A DNA stretch of 64,000 nucleotides from JABDJX01 sp039942715 (lineage in GTDB: Bacteria > Pseudomonadota > Alphaproteobacteria > Rhodobacterales > Rhodobacteraceae). The notes beneath the pieces were generated by a model that worked only from the letters and a program-made list of their open reading frames with translations, did no database searches and was not told the DNA's origin. Below, piece after piece: positions 58,397 to 64,000 of the stretch (positions within the stretch are counted from its first letter, which is position 1; every line of letters begins with the position of its first letter). The DNA lies in assembly GCA_039942715.1 (NCBI GenBank), contig JBDVBY010000004.1:186001-250000 (forward strand). Direction: 5' to 3'. A program made the translations under genes and the position numbers.

Positions 58397-61300
58397 TGGC
58401 AGTTCTTCTCCCAGTTTGGGTCATGTGCGCCTTTAACACCCATGTCGTGATAATCGTTCCAGCACTCTGACAGCAGCACGGGGGGTACCTCTTTCAGCGC
58501 GACGGCCTGTGCCATACGCTTGGCCTTTTTCTCGAAATGAAGCGAAATCAACGCGACCGAGATGTTTTCCTCGGGCAGCGTGTTACCAGTGAACGTGACC
58601 ACAGCCGTAATACCAGCGGCGTTGAAATCCTTGCGGTATTCATGGAACCAGCCACCGTCTTCGGCAGGACCACGATCATAGTTCAGTTTGCTTGCCACTC
58701 CGCGCATTTGGAACGCTTCCAGTACCCAGCCCTTGCGGTCCTCAATTTGGGTTTTCTCAGCTTGCTCGGCGTCAAACGTGAGTAGAGGGCGACCGAACTG
58801 CGGGAAAAGCGATTTAACTTCATAATCCTTAAGGTGCGTGTTCCAAGCGTCGGTCTCTGCCGATTCCAGCGTCGCTCCATGAGCAATCTGAATTTTGTCA
58901 AAGCTGTCCGGATCAACGGTGGCGTCCTCCGCATCCGTGTAATCCCCTTCGGCGGTAGGGCGGAAACAGGTTTGCGGTTTGTCGTCATCATCAAGCCCTT
59001 GCCACACAATGCGTTCGGTCAAACGACGCATAACGGGGTGACCACGGAAATCGCGCTGCCAGTCAGCAACAGGCCAAGCACGGCCTGCACAAAGTGCCTC
59101 GTAGAGACGTGAGGACTGCATAGAGACGACTTGCTTGAGTTCTTTCTTCGAAGCGGTGAATTGCTTCTTCGAGGCTTTAGTAGCGTCATCACCACCCGCG
59201 GGAAGCGACTTTATTACTTTGCCATCAGGGTTCTGCAATACAAAGGTAAGTTCCTCAGACAGAGTGGCACGATAAGGCTTTTCATCCGGTCCACAGGGTA
59301 GATCAAGCGTGCCGTCATCATCAAGACCGGCAGTAGGGATCACACGATCACCCAACTCGTCCATCGACCAGTTCATCCGCTCTGCAGCTGCCTCGATCAG
59401 CGTGCCTGCGAAGGCCTGCACGCTTTTTTGCTTCAGGCGCGTCGCGGCAGCGATGACAACCTGAAGCGAAACCGGATCGCCCTTGGCCGCCAGTACTTCG
59501 AGCAGCGACGAGGCCTGCGAGGTACGTGAGCCATGATCGCGCAAATAAGCGCGCACGCGGTCGGCAACAACTTGCGGCGGGGCGGCCTGAGCGAAGGCAA
59601 GGACGCCTTTTGTCGCCGCGCCCGAGTTGTAGTACTCGCCCATTTTCTCGCGCTTTAGATCGGCAAAAGCCTGTTCGCGCGTGTAGTCGGTGAACCAGCC
59701 CTTCCAGCCTTGATAGCGCTGATCGGCATGTTTTTTGGCGAACGCATTGGCCTCCTCATCGGAAGGTCCAACCGTGTCGAAGGCGATCCACGCATCAAAC
59801 ACCCATTGTGAGAGAGCTTCGGCGGAGGCGGGTTTGAGCTGGTCGAGGTAAATATTAAACAGCGTGTTGCCGCCGGGCTGTTTGAGCTTGAAGCCAAGAT
59901 AAATCCACCAGCGCGGCACCTCGGAAGGAACGGTCTTGCCACTGTCAAATTTGAGCGGTGGCAGAGTGGTGAAATCAAGGTAGTCCAACTTATCAAACTT
60001 GGCTTTTTTCAGCCCTGCTTCGGCTTCGCGGATTAAGGCTGTTGGACCGACGAATGCATCAAGCGGCTCGCCCAAGGCCTGCAGCGCGGTTAGGATCGCG
60101 GCTTTGGCAAGTTCGCTTTTCTCTTTCTTCAAACGTTTTTTCAGTGGCGCAACGGCAGACGTGTTGCCACGGGTCCCCATCCAATCGGCTGTGCTGGCGC
60201 GCACAGCCTGTCGGCTATCATCGAGCAGTGTGACCAAACGTTCATCGACCTGAGGCACGCCTTTGAGCAGCGCGCGCGCCTCTGACCTGCCCGTTTTTCG
60301 CTCGCCCGTAGCTATAGAAAGAAGCGGGCCAAGAGCGCGGAGCGGAACCTTTGGCATAGCACTCAGGCAGGTAACCGCACGGACCGGATCAAGGGCGATC
60401 TCGTCAGCACCACCAGTGCCGAGCGCGTGATCAAGTACGTCGAGGTTTTCAGCCAGAAGCGGCCAAAGCGCCTCACGTGCAATATCATCGGGGTCGCCAC
60501 CTTGATAGCTTTCGTCAGGAATAATGGCCCGCAGGATATCGCCTTTTTGTGCCTTGCGCGTCACCGTTTTGCGCCAACCGCCCAGGTCAACTTCCAATTC
60601 CATATCCTGCCAAAGTTGGTCAAGCGCACGCAGATCGGCCTCGGGTTGATTAAGGTAGTCGGCGATCACCTTGTCGAAGGTGCCGTAAGTGTATCGGTTC
60701 ATCCAATAGCGCGTTGAATATAGCGAACGAAAGGCAACGCGCAGCGCGGCGGCTTGGGGCATCGCTTTGAGATGGGCCAAAATCAGATCAGAGCAGTGTT
60801 GCTGGATGAAGTGCACAGCCGACACTCCCTTGCGCTGCTGGTTCTTTGTTTTGTCTAGCAACAGCAAGTCGACATCTTCGATCAGTTTCAGGCTCAGATT
60901 GGGGCGTTTGTGAAAGAACTTGCGCGCTTTATTCTCGCGGTTGATCTGATCAATACGGACGTTTTCTTCTTCGATCAGTTTGCGCATGGCGGCCCGGTCG
61001 GACTTAGAAAGCTTGGCTGTGTCACCCTCGGTTAGAGGGCGCAGCGCGGGTATTTCAACACGGCTGCCATCAATCGCGGTATAACCTGAGGCGTCGTCCG
61101 GGTCATGATCGGCGTCGGACGTGGCATCCGCGACCGAAAGCGCGTTTTCGATGGCCGAAACGATGCGCGCGGTTTTTTCTGTCTTTGCGTGGGCAAGCAG
61201 AGTTGCGTTGGCGCTTTTTGTGCCAAGGCTAGCGAGAATATTGACCATGCCAGAGCGCGCGGCGACGGTCCCTTTTGCCAGACGCTCTGTGGCAAGCGGC

Positions 61301-62100
61301 TGGATTGTGTCGGCAAGAACGTCACGCAAAACGCGGATGGCCGCTTCACGGACGCTTTTGGCGCTATTACCAGCAAGGTCGAGGATAGCAGTCAGAAACG
61401 GGTCTTCGTTGACAAGCCCAAACTTTCCAACGTCCGTCACAAAAGAAACGCGCCCTTTTGCAGGCGCGCGTAATGCCCCTTCGATTGCATGCACGCCATA
61501 GGCAGCAAGCAGCGCCTTCATGTCTGTCAGTCCGCGAAAGAACTTTGGGTCGACAGCGTTGTATTCGCCAGCCTCCCAATAAAGCAATTCAAAGATATCG
61601 GCCGGTGTACCTTGCAGCGCGGCGGCCATCGGGACGACCCGATCTGTGGTCAGACCTTTGATCGGCGTTTCGCGCACCTTCGCAGGATAATACCCGCGCG
61701 GATCGCGGGCCGCGAACGCCGCCTCCGAAAAGAGAACGCGCAAGGCAAGCGGCAGCTTGTCCGATCCAAGAAGCGTATCGTTCGCAAGCTTGCACGATGC
61801 CGCGAGCACCATGGCATAGCGTGCCATGAGTTCAGTGTCGTATGGATGCTGATCAAGAAAAAGGGGCGGTCGTTTCTGCGCAATGTCTTCTTGGCCATGA
61901 AAGTAATACCATGATCCAACACCAAGCGGATCGCCGGTTGCTGTTGCCGCAAGCGTCGACAACACAGTCTCGTTACTCCCTTTCAGGACAAAGGTGGTGG
62001 CGGTCTCGCCCAACCCTTTTTGCACCTTATTCAGGCGCTTAAGATCGCGCGAAATGATGTTGTTCGTTGATCCCGGGATAAGCTTCGCAATCTCTAGCAT
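58390..62100 (-). CDS. DUF4132 family protein, full length (YehI/MolR-like)
   Basis: The product is 1236 residues, predicted mostly helical with HEAT-like stretches (VREAAIRVLRDVLADTIQPL, VRASTADWMGTRGNTSAV) in the first two thirds. The C-terminal DUF4132 region (SLPAGGDDATKASKKQF, VADWQRDFRGHPVMRRLTERI, WNDYHDMGVKG) is shared with the neighbouring paralogue. Function is unknown; E. coli YehI/MolR-type proteins are relatives. A GAGG site precedes ATG 62100, 41 nt after the upstream paralogue. It feeds directly into the moxR gene. Confidence 0.82.
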   Translation of the reverse strand: MLEIAKLIPGSTNNIISRDLKRLNKVQKGLGETATTFVLKGSNETVLSTLAATATGDPLGVGSWYYFHGQEDIAQKRPPLFLDQHPYDTELMARYAMVLAASCKLANDTLLGSDKLPLALRVLFSEAAFAARDPRGYYPAKVRETPIKGLTTDRVVPMAAALQGTPADIFELLYWEAGEYNAVDPKFFRGLTDMKALLAAYGVHAIEGALRAPAKGRVSFVTDVGKFGLVNEDPFLTAILDLAGNSAKSVREAAIRVLRDVLADTIQPLATERLAKGTVAARSGMVNILASLGTKSANATLLAHAKTEKTARIVSAIENALSVADATSDADHDPDDASGYTAIDGSRVEIPALRPLTEGDTAKLSKSDRAAMRKLIEEENVRIDQINRENKARKFFHKRPNLSLKLIEDVDLLLLDKTKNQQRKGVSAVHFIQQHCSDLILAHLKAMPQAAALRVAFRSLYSTRYWMNRYTYGTFDKVIADYLNQPEADLRALDQLWQDMELEVDLGGWRKTVTRKAQKGDILRAIIPDESYQGGDPDDIAREALWPLLAENLDVLDHALGTGGADEIALDPVRAVTCLSAMPKVPLRALGPLLSIATGERKTGRSEARALLKGVPQVDERLVTLLDDSRQAVRASTADWMGTRGNTSAVAPLKKRLKKEKSELAKAAILTALQALGEPLDAFVGPTALIREAEAGLKKAKFDKLDYLDFTTLPPLKFDSGKTVPSEVPRWWIYLGFKLKQPGGNTLFNIYLDQLKPASAEALSQWVFDAWIAFDTVGPSDEEANAFAKKHADQRYQGWKGWFTDYTREQAFADLKREKMGEYYNSGAATKGVLAFAQAAPPQVVADRVRAYLRDHGSRTSQASSLLEVLAAKGDPVSLQVVIAAATRLKQKSVQAFAGTLIEAAAERMNWSMDELGDRVIPTAGLDDDGTLDLPCGPDEKPYRATLSEELTFVLQNPDGKVIKSLPAGGDDATKASKKQFTASKKELKQVVSMQSSRLYEALCAGRAWPVADWQRDFRGHPVMRRLTERIVWQGLDDDDKPQTCFRPTAEGDYTDAEDATVDPDSFDKIQIAHGATLESAETDAWNTHLKDYEVKSLFPQFGRPLLTFDAEQAEKTQIEDRKGWVLEAFQMRGVASKLNYDRGPAEDGGWFHEYRKDFNAAGITAVVTFTGNTLPEENISVALISLHFEKKAKRMAQAVALKEVPPVLLSECWNDYHDMGVKGAHDPNWEKNCQW

Positions 62101-62141
62101 TAAATCTCAAGCCTCTGAAATTATTATAAACCCAGCTTACC

Positions 62142-64000
62142 CTAGTAATAGCTTTTGGTCTTCCATTCTGGATCGAATGCACCGGACTTGGCAATCTCGT
62201 GCATGTCGTTCCAAACCTCAGACAAAAGCAATGGTGGCACTTTGCCCAAGGCAGTGGCGCGCCCGAACCCTTGCGAATTGATTTGGCTGAACTGCACATG
62301 TTCGATGGCGATGTCGTGATCTTCTTCCGCTGCAACATAGCTTCCGGTAAAGCGCAGGTCGGCCCAAAGCCCTGCTTTGCGGAACTCCTTGCGATAGATG
62401 TAATAGCCGCCAGAATCTTCAATTGGCCCGCGTTCATAGCCTGCTTTTTTAGCGGCGCTACGTAGTTTGTAATTCGTGGTCACCCAGCCTTTGCGATCAT
62501 CTATTTCCGTTTGCGCTTTCTTTTCTTCGGCAAGTGTTTGAACCGGACGAGAGAGTTGGTGGAAAAGGGGTGAAACCTCGAAATCCTTAAGGTGCTGGCG
62601 CCAGTCGATCACTGCCTTCTCGGGCAGGTTCGCGGTGTGGGCGATATCAATTTGCGTAATTGCGGAGAGATCGACCTCGTCGCCCATGGCATCAAGGTAT
62701 TCGCCTTCAGGCGTGGGCCGCAATGTTGCAACGTGGTTGCCGCCCTTATCCATTCCACGCCAGATGATCCGTTCAATCAGACGTTTCAGGATCGGGTGCG
62801 TCGTCAGGTCATTGCGCCAATCCTCAGCGCTCCAAACACGTGGGGTGAGCATCGCTTCATAAAGCCGGGCCTCTTGCTGTGCCTTAACTGTTTTCATGGT
62901 TTTCTTGGCTGCGCTTAGAGCAGCTTTAGAGTCTTTCGTATTCTCGTCCTTGCCCGCAGGCAGCGATTTCACCACCTTGCCGTCGGGATTGAGAAGCTGA
63001 ACCGTCAGATCATCGCCAAGCCGGGCAGAGTAGTCTTTGCCCTCCTCCTCAATTGGCAAAGGCAGGATACCGCTGTCTTCAAAACCGCCGGTCGGCACGG
63101 ATCGGTCAGCGAGTGCGTCTTGGGTCCAGCCCCGCGCCTCGGCCAACTCGGCGACAAGCGTTTCAGCCAGTTCACGCACCGTGCGTTGCTTGAAACGTGT
63201 GGCGGTGGCGACAAGAACTTGCACCGCATCCTTGCTACCCATTCCGAAAAGAGTTTCAACAAGCGCCTTAGCTTGGCTGACGCGGCGGCCGTGGGATTTC
63301 AGATAGGCTGCGATACGCGGGCCTGCAGTGGATGGCGTCGCGCTGTGAGTCAGTGCAAGAATGCCTTTGCTGTCAGAGCCGGAATTGACGTAGCCAGAAT
63401 TGAGCGAGCGCATGAAATCATTGACGAGGTTTTCTCGATTGTAACCGACCTTAACCGCCCAATGGTTGGGGTTGGCAAGCACCGCGTCCGCGCGTCGCTC
63501 GGCCTCTTGTCGCTTCGCCTCGCTCGCAGGGGCGAAAGCATCATAGGCGATCCAGCTTTCAAGCACCCAATCAGAAACGCTGGCGGCGCACTCGGCGTCC
63601 AACTGTTGCATGTAAAGCGAGAACAGCGGCGAACCGAGTGGCGATTTCAGTTTCAATGCCAACCGTAGCCAAGCATCAAGCAGAACAGGATCAGCGGAGC
63701 TTCCGTCGGCCCAGACAAGCGCAGGCGCGGTGTTCATGTCCAGCCAGTCGATCTTGTCAGCAGGCAGTTTGTCGGCCAATTTCGCTGCTTCGGCAAGCAA
63801 AGCACTCTTTCCAAGATAAGGATCTGTATCGCCGCCCAGATTGGAAATTGCCGAAATCAGATCGGCACGCGCCAGCTCGGATTTCTCGGTCTTCAGACGT
63901 TTCACCAAAGCAGGCACAGCCTCTTTTGCACCCCGGCTTGCAAGAAAGCGTGCCGCGTTGGCGCGTACTGCTTGCCGATTGTCAGCAATCATAGAGATCA
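62142..64000 (-). CDS. DUF4132 family protein, second copy (partial, cut by right edge)
   Basis: This is the C-terminal part, at least 619 residues; the frame is open to the window end, so the N-terminus lies outside. It aligns by eye throughout with the second half of the protein at 58390-62100: DNRQAVRANAARFLASRGAKEAV, SLPAGKDENTKDSKAALS, LTTHPILKRLIERIIWRGM, SEVWNDMHEIAKSGAFDP. The two are tandem paralogues, clearly diverged (roughly one third identical by eye). Two complete DUF4132 proteins may form a heteromer in this module. An internal ATG at 63992 is probably not the real start. Confidence 0.82.
   Translation of the reverse strand, partial: ISMIADNRQAVRANAARFLASRGAKEAVPALVKRLKTEKSELARADLISAISNLGGDTDPYLGKSALLAEAAKLADKLPADKIDWLDMNTAPALVWADGSSADPVLLDAWLRLALKLKSPLGSPLFSLYMQQLDAECAASVSDWVLESWIAYDAFAPASEAKRQEAERRADAVLANPNHWAVKVGYNRENLVNDFMRSLNSGYVNSGSDSKGILALTHSATPSTAGPRIAAYLKSHGRRVSQAKALVETLFGMGSKDAVQVLVATATRFKQRTVRELAETLVAELAEARGWTQDALADRSVPTGGFEDSGILPLPIEEEGKDYSARLGDDLTVQLLNPDGKVVKSLPAGKDENTKDSKAALSAAKKTMKTVKAQQEARLYEAMLTPRVWSAEDWRNDLTTHPILKRLIERIIWRGMDKGGNHVATLRPTPEGEYLDAMGDEVDLSAITQIDIAHTANLPEKAVIDWRQHLKDFEVSPLFHQLSRPVQTLAEEKKAQTEIDDRKGWVTTNYKLRSAAKKAGYERGPIEDSGGYYIYRKEFRKAGLWADLRFTGSYVAAEEDHDIAIEHVQFSQINSQGFGRATALGKVPPLLLSEVWNDMHEIAKSGAFDPEWKTKSYY

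Noticed and set aside
1..64000. Mobile elements, CRISPR arrays, prophage, tRNA genes and integration sites
   Set aside because: Reading for transposase or integrase motifs, regularly spaced repeats and tRNA-like segments gave nothing convincing; base composition looks even across the window, so recent transfer is not supported.

Overview
The window looks like chromosomal DNA from an alphaproteobacterium of the order Rhodobacterales (Roseobacter-like). The basis is protein character and gene order: a ugpBAEC-Q glycerol-3-phosphate locus, a Tad-type locus, an ExoY/ExoV-like polysaccharide cluster and Ku/LigD, with moderately high GC and dense operons joined by ATGA or GTGA stop/start overlaps. 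No tRNA, rRNA, insertion sequence, prophage or CRISPR array was seen.

Layout. (1) 1-7687: polysaccharide cluster with a double-GT2 glycosyltransferase cut by the left edge, an O-antigen ligase/polymerase, a pyruvyl transferase, a flippase, an ExoY-like phosphoglycosyl transferase and a GT4 glycosyltransferase that appears to start at ATC. (2) 7760-11175, minus strand: an operon for a secreted caspase with SEL1-like repeats, a lipoprotein and two small proteins sharing a C-terminal motif; an internal gap holds a perfect TGTGA-N6-TCACA site. (3) 11340-29341, plus strand: about 18 kb of tightly packed non-canonical Tad genes. They encode four tiny leaderless pilin-like peptides, two CpaF-type ATPases (one fused to an FHA domain), TadB, TadC, TadE/F/G-like proteins, CpaB and a prepilin peptidase. 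Interleaved are an FHA membrane protein, a pseudokinase-FGE protein, a pseudocaspase, an OmpA-domain protein and an intact caspase. No secretin, CpaE or classical Flp pilin is present. (4) 29338-34644: a Crp-family regulator, a cyclase/AAA/TPR protein and a monohaem secreted protein. (5) 34723-41399: a metallophosphoesterase, ugpBAEC, ugpQ and an orphan UgpE-like permease. (6) 41575-44845: a CUT2 sugar ABC transporter behind a promoter flanked by two identical operators. (7) 45038-47452: an acyl-CoA-ligase-like enzyme fused to a glycine-reductase-B-like module. (8) 47526-64000, minus strand: one long run of two DUF4132 proteins, MoxR ATPase, DUF5682, VWA and SWIM proteins (like the E. coli yehI-yehL-yehM-yehP-yehQ set), continuing into LigD, Ku and a BRCT-TPR protein.

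Working model (inference). The best candidate for an undescribed system is regions 2-4: a Tad-like envelope machine whose assembly or output is tied to caspase-type proteases, FHA/pseudokinase modules and a Crp-type regulator. That regulator keeps the R-E-x-x-x-R recognition residues expected to read TGTGA half-sites, and the one perfect such site found lies inside the caspase operon. A second candidate is the apparent co-transcription of non-homologous end joining with the MoxR-VWA-SWIM-DUF4132 module.
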